Source: Rhodospirillaceae bacterium LM-1
GTDB lineage: Bacteria; Pseudomonadota; Alphaproteobacteria; Rhodospirillales; WMHbin7
Direction: 5' to 3'
Assembly: GCA_902725215.1 (NCBI GenBank)
Contig: CACUVI010000012.1
Location: 439,053-503,052, forward strand
DNA length: 64,000 bases
Under the pieces are notes generated by a model. That model had not been told where the DNA came from. It saw only the letters and a list, made by a program, of their open reading frames with translations, and ran no database searches. Positions 18,736 through 26,987 of the stretch are shown piece after piece (positions within the stretch are counted from its first letter, which is position 1; the number at the start of each line of letters is the position of its first letter). The position numbers and the translations under genes are program-made.

Positions 18736-19888
18736 GGCGTTGCGCTCAGGCGCTTGGCTCAATCCGCGCCGCCGCAAGGCTTGGTGCCTGATCGCCCTGG
18801 CCGGTTTCGTCATCGCCTTGTTTTTGCTGGCGGCGACGTCGAACGATGGACAAGATTTCCGGGGCCGTCCGTTGGGTAGCGATTTTCTGAATGTCTGGGC
18901 AGCCGGGCGACTGGCGCTGGAGGGCGCGCCCGAAGCGGCCTGGAATTACGCCCGCCACGCCGAAGTGGAACTGGCGCTTTTTCCGTCGCTTCCCGCCTAT
19001 TACGGCTGGCATTATCCGCCGCCCTTTTTGCTGCTGGCGGCTATCTTGGCCCTGTTGCCCTATCTGGCGGCCTTGGCGCTTTGGCAATTGGCCAGTTTCG
19101 CGGCCCTTTACTGGGCGGCCAAGGGCCTGTCCTTCAACCGGCTGGCCGCCTGGGCCTTTCCGGGCTTGTTCGTCAACGTCACCCACGGCCATAACGGATT
19201 TTTGTCATGCGCCTTGATGCTGGGCGGCCTTCGTCTTTTGGATCAACGTCCCTGGCTGGCTGGGGCGCTGCTGGGCGGTTTGTCCTTCAAGCCGCAATTG
19301 GGCGTGCTGATTCCCGTCGCCCTGGCGGCTGGCGGCTCTTGGCGGGCGGTGGGCGGGGCTAGCCTGTCGGTCGCTGGTCTGGCTGGCGTCTCCTGGCTGA
19401 TTCTGGGCACGCCGTCTTGGCTGTCCTTCATCGACAGCGTCGCCTTGACGCGTCACGCCGTTCTCGAGGCGGGCGCCATCGGTTTTGGCAAGATGCAGAA
19501 TGTCTTTGCCGCCGCCAGATTGCTGGGGGCGGATGTGCAGGCGGCCTGGATCGCGCAAGGCCTGTCAGCGCTGCTGGCGGCCTGGGCGGTGGGCGTTTTG
19601 TGGCGAAGACAAGGCCTGTCCTTGGCCGACAAGGCGCTGTCTTTGATGCTGGGCACCATCCTGGCCGCACCCTATCTGCTGGATTACGACTTGATGCTGC
19701 TGGCGGTTCCCTTGCTGCTGAAAGCCGACGAAGGCCGTTTCAGGCCCTGGGAAATCAGCTTCTTCGCCCTGCTATGGGTGCTTCCCCTGCTGGCTAGGCC
19801 GTTGGGATTGTGGCTGTATCTGCCTCTGACCCCGCTGGCCGCTTTGCTGGGGCTTTGGTTCTTGCTATCAAGGCGAAATCCTGTATAG
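18728..19888 (+). CDS. Polytopic GT87-family (DUF2029) glycosyltransferase
   Basis: A 386-residue inner-membrane protein with about ten hydrophobic segments. The first periplasmic loop carries GSDFLNVWAAGRLALEG, with the Asp expected for GT-C enzymes that use polyprenyl-phosphate sugars, and YYGWHYPPPFLLLAA, a motif typical of DUF2029. Such proteins transfer mannose or a related sugar on the outer face of the inner membrane. The start at 18728 overlaps the end of cpaA, which suggests translational coupling and a possible link between this sugar transfer and the pilus. The stop overlaps the -10 element of the rpsF promoter. Confidence 0.8.
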   Translation: MLEALRSGAWLNPRRRKAWCLIALAGFVIALFLLAATSNDGQDFRGRPLGSDFLNVWAAGRLALEGAPEAAWNYARHAEVELALFPSLPAYYGWHYPPPFLLLAAILALLPYLAALALWQLASFAALYWAAKGLSFNRLAAWAFPGLFVNVTHGHNGFLSCALMLGGLRLLDQRPWLAGALLGGLSFKPQLGVLIPVALAAGGSWRAVGGASLSVAGLAGVSWLILGTPSWLSFIDSVALTRHAVLEAGAIGFGKMQNVFAAARLLGADVQAAWIAQGLSALLAAWAVGVLWRRQGLSLADKALSLMLGTILAAPYLLDYDLMLLAVPLLLKADEGRFRPWEISFFALLWVLPLLARPLGLWLYLPLTPLAALLGLWFLLSRRNPV

Positions 19889-19889
19889 T
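19862..19889 (+). promoter_or_regulatory. Promoter of the rpsF operon
   Basis: TTGCTA at 19862-19867 and TATAGT at 19884-19889 are spaced by 16 bases. The predicted start near 19896 falls immediately before the leader hairpins, which fits a dedicated promoter lying in the end of the GT87 gene. Confidence 0.6.
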
Positions 19890-19899
19890 CCCGCGCCTT

Positions 19900-19969
19900 G
19901 ACCAGCCGGTATGGTTCCGGTTGGTCCTCCTTGTCGGCAGGGTGCCGGCTATGCCTGGATGATCCGGGC
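19900..19969 (+). promoter_or_regulatory. Structured rpsF leader, possible S6:S18 autoregulatory site
   Basis: Three consecutive hairpins can form in the 5' leader: a ten-pair stem GACCAGCCGG/CCGGTTGGTC (19900-19926, one G-U), CGGCA/TGCCG (19935-19947) and GCCTGGA/TCCGGGC (19953-19969). In many bacteria the rpsF leader binds the S6:S18 complex through a CCG-containing hairpin to repress the operon. CCG sequences occur in these stems, but I cannot show that the exact binding motif is present. Confidence 0.45.
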
Positions 19970-19996
19970 TGAGATAAGCCAGAAGGAGAGTACACA

Positions 19997-20380
19997 ATGT
20001 CGTTCTACGAGAACGTCTTTATCGCGAGGCAGGATATCGCCGCCGCGCAGGTGGAAGCCCTGGCCGAACAGTTTGGAAACGTGGTCGTTTCCCTGGGCGG
20101 CACGGTTTCCAAGAAGGAATATTGGGGGCTGAAAAGCTTTTCCTTCAAGATCAAGAAGAATCGCAAGGGTCATTACGTGCTCATGAACATCGAGGCCAAC
20201 GGCGACGTGGTCAAGGAGATGGAGCGCCAGATGGGCCTGAATGAAGATATCGTGCGCTACCTTACGGTGCGCGTCGAGGAACTCGAAGATGGACCTTCGG
20301 CCATGATGCGTTCGCGCGATCGCGACGAGCGTCCGCGCCGCGGTGGTCGCAGCTTCGATGGCCAGGGAGACGAAGCATGA
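19997..20380 (+). CDS. rpsF: 30S ribosomal protein S6
   Basis: S6 binds S18 and the central domain of 16S rRNA in the small subunit platform. The 127-residue protein has the family pattern [52 protein letters not shown] and [12 protein letters not shown], then a charged tail typical of alphaproteobacterial S6. AGAAGGAGA precedes the ATG. The gene overlaps rpsR by four bases (ATGA), so S6 and S18 synthesis is probably coupled. Confidence 0.97.
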   Translation: MSFYENVFIARQDIAAAQVEALAEQFGNVVVSLGGTVSKKEYWGLKSFSFKIKKNRKGHYVLMNIEANGDVVKEMERQMGLNEDIVRYLTVRVEELEDGPSAMMRSRDRDERPRRGGRSFDGQGDEA

Positions 20381-20652
20381 TGGAAGAAAAAGAAGCCGGC
20401 CGTGGCGCCGGTGGAGCCGGTGGGGCAACGCGCCGCCCGTTCTTCCGCCGCCGCAAGACCTGCCCGTTCACGGGTCCCAACGCGCCGAAGATCGACTACA
20501 AGGACATCAAGCTCCTGTCGCGCTACATTTCGGAACGCGGCAAGATCGTGCCTTCGCGCATCACCGCCGTGTCGGCCAAGAAGCAGCGCGAGCTGTCGCA
20601 GGCCATCAAGCGCGCCCGTTATCTGGGCCTGTTGCCCTATCTTGTGAAGTAG
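20377..20652 (+). CDS. rpsR: 30S ribosomal protein S18
   Basis: S18 pairs with S6 on the 30S platform. The 91-residue protein has the core [31 protein letters not shown] and [22 protein letters not shown] glycine-rich N-terminal extension (about 20 residues) precedes the core. The start is a double ATG; the first overlaps the rpsF stop. rplI follows 12 bases later with its own ribosome site (AGGAGG). Confidence 0.97.
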   Translation: MMEEKEAGRGAGGAGGATRRPFFRRRKTCPFTGPNAPKIDYKDIKLLSRYISERGKIVPSRITAVSAKKQRELSQAIKRARYLGLLPYLVK

Positions 20653-20664
20653 GAGGACCAACTC

Positions 20665-21222
20665 ATGGAAGTCATCCTGCTCGAACGCGTGGAAAAGCTC
20701 GGCCATATGGGCGAGGTCGTGAAGGTCAAGACGGGCTTTGCCCGCAACTTCCTTCTGCCCCGCAAGAAGGCCCTGCGCGCCACCAAGGAAAACCTGGCTT
20801 ATTTCGAAAGCCAGCGCGTCCAGCTTGAGGCCAACAACCTGAAGCGCAAGGAAGAGGCCCAGTTCGTGGCCGCCAAGATGGATGGGCTTGCCCTCCTCAT
20901 GGTGCGTCAGGCTGGCGAAGCCGGTCATCTGTACGGCTCGGTCTCGGCGCGTGACATCGCGGACGCCATTGAAGCTCAGGGCTTCAAGGTCGAGCGCAGT
21001 CAGATCAATCTCGACCAGCCTTTGAAGGTGCTGGGCAAGACGATGGTGAAGGTCAGCCTGCATCCGGAAGTGTCGGTGCAGGTCGGCGTGACCATCGCCC
21101 GCTCGCAAGAAGAGGCTGAACGCGAAGCCAAGGCAGCTACGTCCGCCGTCAAGATGGCCGAGGAATATCTGCAGGCCAGCGATGCCCCGGAAGAAATCGA
21201 AGAGGCTGAAGAAGAAATCTAA
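20665..21222 (+). CDS. rplI: 50S ribosomal protein L9
   Basis: L9 binds 23S rRNA near the L1 stalk. The N-terminal domain [22 protein letters not shown] and [16 protein letters not shown] is followed by a connecting helix and the C-terminal domain ([17 protein letters not shown]). At 185 residues it is longer than the E. coli protein because of an acidic C-terminal tail rich in Glu and Ala, which is common in alphaproteobacteria. It ends the operon; a strong terminator follows at 21255. Confidence 0.97.
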   Translation: MEVILLERVEKLGHMGEVVKVKTGFARNFLLPRKKALRATKENLAYFESQRVQLEANNLKRKEEAQFVAAKMDGLALLMVRQAGEAGHLYGSVSARDIADAIEAQGFKVERSQINLDQPLKVLGKTMVKVSLHPEVSVQVGVTIARSQEEAEREAKAATSAVKMAEEYLQASDAPEEIEEAEEEI

Positions 21223-21254
21223 GCCTTTCTTTCCGGCGCTGATAAAGAAATCAA

Positions 21255-21286
21255 AAGGCGGTTGGGGCAACCCAGCCGCCTTTTTT
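21255..21286 (+). terminator. Rho-independent terminator after rplI
   Basis: AAGGCGG and TGGG pair with CCCA and CCGCCTT around a GCAA loop, followed by six T. This is a strong intrinsic terminator 32 bases after the rplI stop. Confidence 0.9.
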
Positions 21287-21335
21287 GCTTTTGTCTTTTC
21301 GACGTTGGAAATGGAGCTTTTCGGATGTCTCAATC

Positions 21336-21429
21336 CGTCATGGCCGGGCTTGACCCGGCCATCCACGATATTCTTGCAACAACGTCAGAAGACAAGACGT
21401 GGATGCCCGGCACAAGGCCGGGCATGACG
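21336..21429. repeat. Palindromic intergenic repeat, copy 2
   Basis: A 94-base element with the arms CGTCATGGCCGGGC...CCCGGCCATCCACG and CGTGGATGCCCGG...CCGGGCATGACG. It shares the arms of copy 1 at 1592-1672 but has a different central segment. It sits between the rplI terminator and the end of the convergent HD-GYP gene, and shows no coding capacity of its own. Confidence 0.85.
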
Positions 21430-21472
21430 ATGTGATGTTTGCAGATCATTTTGAAACGTAGAAGCGCCTCAC

Positions 21473-22705
21473 TTATCCCAGCGGGCTTTCGGCGAACTGG
21501 GCTTGGATGTCCTTGATTTCGTTCATCCCTGCCTCCAGGGCATTAATGCAGTCGTGATCGAAACGCGATCCCTTGGCGCCATGCAGGAATTCGAAGGCGG
21601 CCTCAGAGGTCCAGGCATGTTTGTAGGGCCTGGCGCTGGTCAGCGCGTCGAAGACGTCGGCAACCGATATGATCCTGGCCTCGATGGGAATGTCGTCGCC
21701 CTTCAATCCCTTGGGATATCCTGAACCGTCAATGGCTTCATGGTGGAAGGCCACGATGTTGCGCAGGATCTGAAGGTGCGACAGGTTGTCCAGATTGAAG
21801 TCGCGGCGCATGGCGTCGATGATGGTGATGCCCTTGTCCACATGCTCGCGCATGATGGCGAATTCGCTTTCGGTCAGGCGGCCGGGCTTCAGCAGGATGG
21901 CGTCGGGAATGCCAACCTTGCCGATATCGTGCAAGGGGGCGAATTGATAGATGTATTCGATGAATTCATCGTCGAAGCCGTATTTGGGGGCCAAGTTCAT
22001 CGCCGTCAGACGGGAATAGCGGGCCATGCGGTCGAGATGTCCGCCGGTTTCGTCGTCCCTAAGATGGGTGATCTCGCGGGCCGTCTTTACCGCAGCATGG
22101 AGCATGCGGATGGACTGCATTTCGTTAATGGCGAAAAGGGCGATGGTTCGGGCGTAGGGAAGCAATTGGTGAACCACGACCTGACTGAAACAACCGGGCG
22201 TGTCGGAATTGAAAAAAAGAAAGCCAAAGAGGTTTCCGTGATCGAAGATCGGAACGGTCAGGCTGGAGCGAAAACCGTGTTTGATCAGGCGCGTGCTGTG
22301 TACGGTGGGCGATGCCTTGAAAACCTCTAGATCATCGACCACGCGTGGACGTTTTTGGCGCGCCACTTCGACCAGCGAAGGGATGTCGTCCAGACTGGCC
22401 GTGTAATGGTCGAGTGGGCTTTCCTTAAGGCCTGAACGGATAAAGGTTTTCAAGCGGTGGGTTTTCGCGTCGTACAGGGCGATGGCGATGCGCGTGACGT
22501 CGGCAAGGCCAAGTCCGTGGCGGATTTCATCATGGATGCCGATCAGCCGCTGGACCGGGCTTTGCACGTCATCCATCTCGAACGGGTCGCTGAGAAATCG
22601 GGCTTTTCCGTTTTCAATATTTCCTGTCAATCCGCCATTGTCCGCCACGATCTTCCACCCCAGATAATTTAAACCAGAGTAATGTGAGAAATAGGCGGGC
22701 GGCAA
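21473..22705 (-). CDS. GAF and HD-GYP cyclic di-GMP phosphodiesterase
   Basis: A soluble protein of up to 410 residues that probably hydrolyses cyclic di-GMP. The middle region (about residues 75-195) resembles a GAF sensor (FRSSLTVPIFDHGNLFGFLFF). The C-terminal HD-GYP domain has LHDIGKVGIPDAILLKPG, FHHEAIDGSGYPKGLKG and ARIISVADVFDALTSARPY, all metal and substrate motifs intact. There is no membrane segment. The start is uncertain: the longest frame opens at a TTG with no ribosome site, and GTG or ATG codons further in are alternatives. It is convergent with rplI and divergent from dnaB. Confidence 0.88.
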   Translation of the reverse strand: MPPAYFSHYSGLNYLGWKIVADNGGLTGNIENGKARFLSDPFEMDDVQSPVQRLIGIHDEIRHGLGLADVTRIAIALYDAKTHRLKTFIRSGLKESPLDHYTASLDDIPSLVEVARQKRPRVVDDLEVFKASPTVHSTRLIKHGFRSSLTVPIFDHGNLFGFLFFNSDTPGCFSQVVVHQLLPYARTIALFAINEMQSIRMLHAAVKTAREITHLRDDETGGHLDRMARYSRLTAMNLAPKYGFDDEFIEYIYQFAPLHDIGKVGIPDAILLKPGRLTESEFAIMREHVDKGITIIDAMRRDFNLDNLSHLQILRNIVAFHHEAIDGSGYPKGLKGDDIPIEARIISVADVFDALTSARPYKHAWTSEAAFEFLHGAKGSRFDHDCINALEAGMNEIKDIQAQFAESPLG

Positions 22706-22801
22706 GCCTGTCGTTGCGCTTTGGTAATATCCCCGTGTTCCTCGTTAGGAACAAGTCGATGACAGTTACGCCGCAACACACAGTTTGATAGTGTGCCGCG
22801 C

Positions 22802-24337
22802 ATGCCGACACTCGATGCCAATAATGTCCGCCCGCTCAATCCCGCCGGAGAGGACAAGCCGTTGCGCTTTCGCGCCCCGCCCGCCAATCCCGAGGCGGAG
22901 CAGTCTTTGCTGGGGGCCATTCTAACCAACAACAAGGCCTATGAGCGGGTTTCCGAATTTCTGGAAGCCAAGCATTTTTCCGATCCGGTCCATGCGCGGA
23001 TATATGAATCGATCGCCAAGCTGCTGGAGCGCGGCCAATTGGCCAGCCCGGTCACGCTGAAATCCTATCTGGAATCCGACGGCTTGCTGAGCGAAGTGGG
23101 CGGGCCGCAATATTTGGCCGCCTTGGCCCGCAGCGCCGTCACCATCATCAACGCCCATGATTACGGCAAGCTGATTTACGACCTGTATCTGCGCCGTCAG
23201 TTGATTGGCCTGGGCGAGGATATGGTGAACGAGGCCTTCGCTCCCGATCTTGACGTGTCGGCATCCGATCAGATCGAGCAGGCCGAACAGAATTTGTTCG
23301 AACTGGCCTCGTCGGGCAGTTCCGAGGGGGGATTCCAGGACTTCAACCGCGCCATGACGGAAGCCATCCGTCAGGCCGAGGCGGCCAACCAGCGCGAAGG
23401 CAAGCTGTCGGGCGTGCCCACCGGATTGGTCGATATGGATCAAAAGCTGGGCGGCCTGCATTCCTCGGATTTGATCATCCTGGCCGGGCGACCCAGCATG
23501 GGCAAGACGGCGCTGGCCACCAACATCTCGTTCAACGCGGCCAAGGCTTACCGGGAAGTGGTGGACGAATTCGGGAAGAAAAAGGTGGCCGATGGCGCCG
23601 TGGTTGCCTTCTTCTCGCTGGAAATGAGCGCCGAGCAGTTGGCGACGCGCATTTTGTCCGAACAGACGGGCATTCCCTCGCACAAGATCCGCCAGGGCGA
23701 ATTGTCGGGCGACGATTTCACCGCCCTGGTGGCGGCCAGCCAGGAATTGCAACGGCTTAAGCTGTATATCGACGACACCCCGGCCCTGACCGTTTCGGCG
23801 GTGCGCACCCGGGCCAGACGTTTGGCCCGCACGCATGGGCTGGGCATGATCGTTATTGATTACTTGCAATTGCTGCGCGCCTCGGCCGGCTCGAAACAGG
23901 AAAACCGGGTGCAGGAAATCAGCGACATCACCAGGAATCTGAAGGCGCTGGCAAAGGAACTGAATGTGCCGGTGCTAGCGCTCTCGCAGTTGTCGCGCGC
24001 CGTCGAGCAGCGAGAAGACAAGCGCCCGCAATTGGCCGATCTTCGTGAATCGGGATCGATCGAGCAGGACGCCGACGTGGTGATGTTTGTCTTTCGCGAA
24101 CAATATTATCTGGAGCGCGCCGAGCCGACGCGCCGCCCCGATGAGTCCGAGGACAAGTTCAACGACCGTCACGACCGCTATGTGAAGCGCATGGAAGAGG
24201 TGTGGAACACCGCCGAAGCCATCATCGCCAAGCAACGCCACGGCCCGATCGGCACGGTGCGCCTGTTCTTCGACGGCAACACCACCAAATTCAGCGACTT
24301 GGCCCAGTCTGACCACGTGCCCGAGCATCATGAATAG
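22802..24337 (+). CDS. dnaB: Replicative DNA helicase
   Basis: DnaB is the hexameric helicase of the replication fork. The N-terminal domain (NPEAEQSLLGAIL) is followed by the RecA-like domain with Walker A GRPSMGKTALA at about residue 230, the FFSLEMSAEQLATRIL segment, the Walker B DYLQLL and LADLRESGSIEQDADVV. The 511 residues are typical, with no intein. I use the ATG at 22802; a GTG three codons earlier is also open. The stop overlaps the alr start by eight bases, a common alphaproteobacterial arrangement. Confidence 0.97.
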   Translation: MPTLDANNVRPLNPAGEDKPLRFRAPPANPEAEQSLLGAILTNNKAYERVSEFLEAKHFSDPVHARIYESIAKLLERGQLASPVTLKSYLESDGLLSEVGGPQYLAALARSAVTIINAHDYGKLIYDLYLRRQLIGLGEDMVNEAFAPDLDVSASDQIEQAEQNLFELASSGSSEGGFQDFNRAMTEAIRQAEAANQREGKLSGVPTGLVDMDQKLGGLHSSDLIILAGRPSMGKTALATNISFNAAKAYREVVDEFGKKKVADGAVVAFFSLEMSAEQLATRILSEQTGIPSHKIRQGELSGDDFTALVAASQELQRLKLYIDDTPALTVSAVRTRARRLARTHGLGMIVIDYLQLLRASAGSKQENRVQEISDITRNLKALAKELNVPVLALSQLSRAVEQREDKRPQLADLRESGSIEQDADVVMFVFREQYYLERAEPTRRPDESEDKFNDRHDRYVKRMEEVWNTAEAIIAKQRHGPIGTVRLFFDGNTTKFSDLAQSDHVPEHHE

Positions 24338-25418
24338 CCAAGCGGCGGCGGGTGGCGTTCTGACCATCGATCTTGGGGCGCTGGCGGACAACTGGCGGAA
24401 CTTGAAGGCGCGCCTGAAGCCGGGCGCGGAACTGGCCAGCGTGGTCAAGGCCGATGGCTACGGGCTGGGGTCCGAACAAGTCGCGGCGGCCTTGGCCAAG
24501 GCGGGGTGTTCGTCCTTTTTCGTGGCGCGCCTGGACGAGGGAATCCGCCTGCGCAAGGCGCTGTGCAAGGGCGAGCGCATTTTCGTCCTTGATGGCGTGC
24601 TGGGGGGCACGGCGTCGGAATTTTTCCATCACGACCTGATCCCGGTTCTGAACGAGCCTGGGCAGATCAAGGAATGGACCGCCAAGGCGGATGGCAAAGC
24701 CAAGGCCGCCTTGCATGTCGATACGGGCATGAATCGGCTGGGGCTTTCCCTGGCCGAGTTCGAGGCGCTGGCCCCCGCTCTTGATGGGGCGGGCTTGTGC
24801 TTGCTGATGAGCCATCTGGCTTGCGCCGAGGAACGTGAAAACCCCAAAAATGCCCAGCAGTTGGAACGCTTTAACCAGATGCGCCGCCTGTTGCCCCCTC
24901 TGCCCGCGTCGCTGTCCAATTCATCGGGCGTTTTTCTGGGGGCTGACTATCATTTCGATCTGGTGCGGGCGGGTGTGGCGCTCTATGGCGTCAATCCCAC
25001 CCCGGGCCAGCCCAACCCCATGGCGCAAGTGGTTCAATTGCAAGGAAAAATTGTCCAGGTTCGCGACGTTGACTTGCCGGAAACCGTTGGCTATGGTGCC
25101 ACCCACAAGGTTGCTGGAAGGGTCCGGATTGCGACCGTTGCCGTGGGCTATGCCGATGGTTGGCCGCGTTCATTGTCTAACCGGGGGTTCGGGGTTCTGA
25201 ACGGGGTTCGTGTGCCATTGGTGGGCCGCGTGTCGATGGATCTAATCACCTTCGACGTGACGGGGGTTCCGGAAGGGACCGTTCATCCCGGCGCTTTCGT
25301 CACCTTGCTGGGCGAAGGCGCTTTGGTTGACGAGGCGGCGGATGCCGCGGGAACAATCGGCTATGAGATTCTGACCAATCTCGGGCCGCGTTATTTCAGG
25401 CGGTTTGTGGGCGGATAG
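24330..25418 (+). CDS. alr: Alanine racemase
   Basis: Alr is a PLP enzyme that converts L-alanine to D-alanine for peptidoglycan. Lys40 in SVVKADGYG holds PLP, HVDTGMNRLGL and the active-site tyrosine region GYGATHKV (about residue 253) are present, and VGRVSMDLITFDVT closes the fold. The 362-residue length is normal. It overlaps dnaB and is followed by the mlaE-like gene after nine bases. Confidence 0.95.
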   Translation: MNSQAAAGGVLTIDLGALADNWRNLKARLKPGAELASVVKADGYGLGSEQVAAALAKAGCSSFFVARLDEGIRLRKALCKGERIFVLDGVLGGTASEFFHHDLIPVLNEPGQIKEWTAKADGKAKAALHVDTGMNRLGLSLAEFEALAPALDGAGLCLLMSHLACAEERENPKNAQQLERFNQMRRLLPPLPASLSNSSGVFLGADYHFDLVRAGVALYGVNPTPGQPNPMAQVVQLQGKIVQVRDVDLPETVGYGATHKVAGRVRIATVAVGYADGWPRSLSNRGFGVLNGVRVPLVGRVSMDLITFDVTGVPEGTVHPGAFVTLLGEGALVDEAADAAGTIGYEILTNLGPRYFRRFVGG

Positions 25419-25427
25419 GATCATCGG

Positions 25428-26204
25428 GTGCTGGATTTTGTAACCACCGTCGGACGCGTGATTTTGGCCTTCCTGATGGCGACGGGGCGGCTGGCCCTGT
25501 TTACCGTGAACGCGCTGTTCCATCTGTTTACCCCGCCATTCTATCCGCGCCTCATCGCCAAGCAGATGATCGACATCGGCTATTACTCGCTGCCGGTCGT
25601 GGGTCTGACCACCATCTTCTCGGGCATGGTGCTGGCTCTGCAAAGCTATACCGGTTTCGCCCGCTTCTCGGCCGAGGGCGCTGTATCGACCGTGGTCGTG
25701 CTGTCGATGACCCGCGAATTGGGACCGGTGCTGGCTGGTCTGATGGTGGCGGGGCGCATCGGCGCTTCCATGGCCGCCGAAATCGGCACCATGCGCGTGA
25801 CCGAGCAGATCGACGCCCTGGTCACGCTATCGACCAATCCCATGAAATATCTGGTGGCGCCGCGCATTCTGGCGGGCCTGACCATGTTGCCGATTCTGGT
25901 GCTGGTGGGCGACATCATCGGCGTTTTCGGCGGCTATGTGATCAGCATCTACAAGCTGGGATTCAATCCGGCCACCTATCTGACCAAGACCTACGAATAT
26001 CTTGAATTCATGGACGTGTTCTCGGGCCTTGTGAAGGCCGCCGTCTTCGGATTCATCATCGCCCTGATGGGCTGCTACAACGGCTACAATTCCAAGGGCG
26101 GCGCGCAAGGCGTGGGTGCCGCCACCACCAACGCCGTCGTTTCGGCCAGCATCCTGATCCTGATCTTCAACTACATCATCACCGAACTGTTTTTTGCCAG
26201 ATGA
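25428..26204 (+). CDS. mlaE: MlaE-type phospholipid ABC transporter permease
   Basis: A 258-residue inner-membrane protein of the MlaE/YrbE family, the permease of the system that moves phospholipids between inner and outer membranes. Family motifs include GLTTIFSGMVLALQSY, ELGPVLAGLMVAGRIGASMAAEIGTMRVTEQIDAL and the C-terminal CYNGYNSKGGAQGVG. It starts with GTG and overlaps the mlaF start by four bases (ATGA). The usual third partner, the MCE-domain protein MlaD, is not next to it. Confidence 0.94.
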   Translation: MLDFVTTVGRVILAFLMATGRLALFTVNALFHLFTPPFYPRLIAKQMIDIGYYSLPVVGLTTIFSGMVLALQSYTGFARFSAEGAVSTVVVLSMTRELGPVLAGLMVAGRIGASMAAEIGTMRVTEQIDALVTLSTNPMKYLVAPRILAGLTMLPILVLVGDIIGVFGGYVISIYKLGFNPATYLTKTYEYLEFMDVFSGLVKAAVFGFIIALMGCYNGYNSKGGAQGVGAATTNAVVSASILILIFNYIITELFFAR

Positions 26205-26980
26205 GCGCATCGCCCGAACCCAAAATCCAGTTGATGGACGTCCACAAGCGTTTCGGCCACAAGGTGGTGCTGGATGGCTTGAACCTGACCGTCGGCAAGG
26301 GTGAATCGGTGGTGGTGATCGGCGGCTCGGGAACCGGCAAGTCGGTCATGCTGAAATCGGTGCTGGGCTTGCTGACGCCCGAGAAGGGCAGCATCAAGGT
26401 CGATGGCGAGGAAGTGATCGGCCTTGGCCTGTCCGACCGCGAACGGGTGATGAAGAAATTCGGCATGCTTTTTCAGGGCGGCGCCCTGTTCGACAGCTTG
26501 AAGGTGTGGGAAAACGTGGCCTTCGGCTTGATCCAGGGCCTTAAGATGGATCGGGCCAAGGCCCGCGACATCGCCTTCGAGAAGCTGGCCCAGGTGGGTT
26601 TGACGGCGGAGGTGGGCGAATTGGGACCCGCCGAGCTGTCGGGTGGCATGCAAAAGCGCGTGGGCTTGGCCCGCGCCATTGCCGCCAGTCCGGAAATCAT
26701 TTTCTTCGACGAGCCGACCACGGGGCTTGATCCCATCATGGCCGACGTCATCAACAATCTGATCGTGAAATGCGTGAAGGAATTGGGCGCTTCGGCGCTG
26801 TCGATCACGCACGACATGGCTTCGGCGCGCAAGATCGCGGACCGCATCGCCATGATCTACAAGGGCAAGATCATCTGGGACGGCCCGGTGGCCGATATCG
26901 ACAAGGCCGAGAACCCCTATGTCGATCAGTTCATTCACGGCCGGGCGGAAGGCCCGATCAAGATGGAAGTGAAGGTCTAA
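26201..26980 (+). CDS. mlaF: MlaF-type phospholipid ABC transporter ATPase
   Basis: The 259-residue ATPase partner of MlaE. Walker A is GGSGTGKSVMLK, the signature is LSGGMQKRVGLARA, Walker B is EIIFFDEPTTGLDP, and the H-loop follows in SITHDMA. These are all intact. MlaF energises phospholipid transport and in E. coli also carries a C-terminal MlaB-binding segment. Instead of mlaD, radA follows seven bases downstream, so the rest of the pathway must lie elsewhere. Confidence 0.94.
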   Translation: MSASPEPKIQLMDVHKRFGHKVVLDGLNLTVGKGESVVVIGGSGTGKSVMLKSVLGLLTPEKGSIKVDGEEVIGLGLSDRERVMKKFGMLFQGGALFDSLKVWENVAFGLIQGLKMDRAKARDIAFEKLAQVGLTAEVGELGPAELSGGMQKRVGLARAIAASPEIIFFDEPTTGLDPIMADVINNLIVKCVKELGASALSITHDMASARKIADRIAMIYKGKIIWDGPVADIDKAENPYVDQFIHGRAEGPIKMEVKV

Positions 26981-26987
26981 TCGCTCG

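Noticed and set aside
21302..21427. Short ORF after rplI
   Set aside because: It is read entirely through the repeat copy 2 and has no ribosome site.
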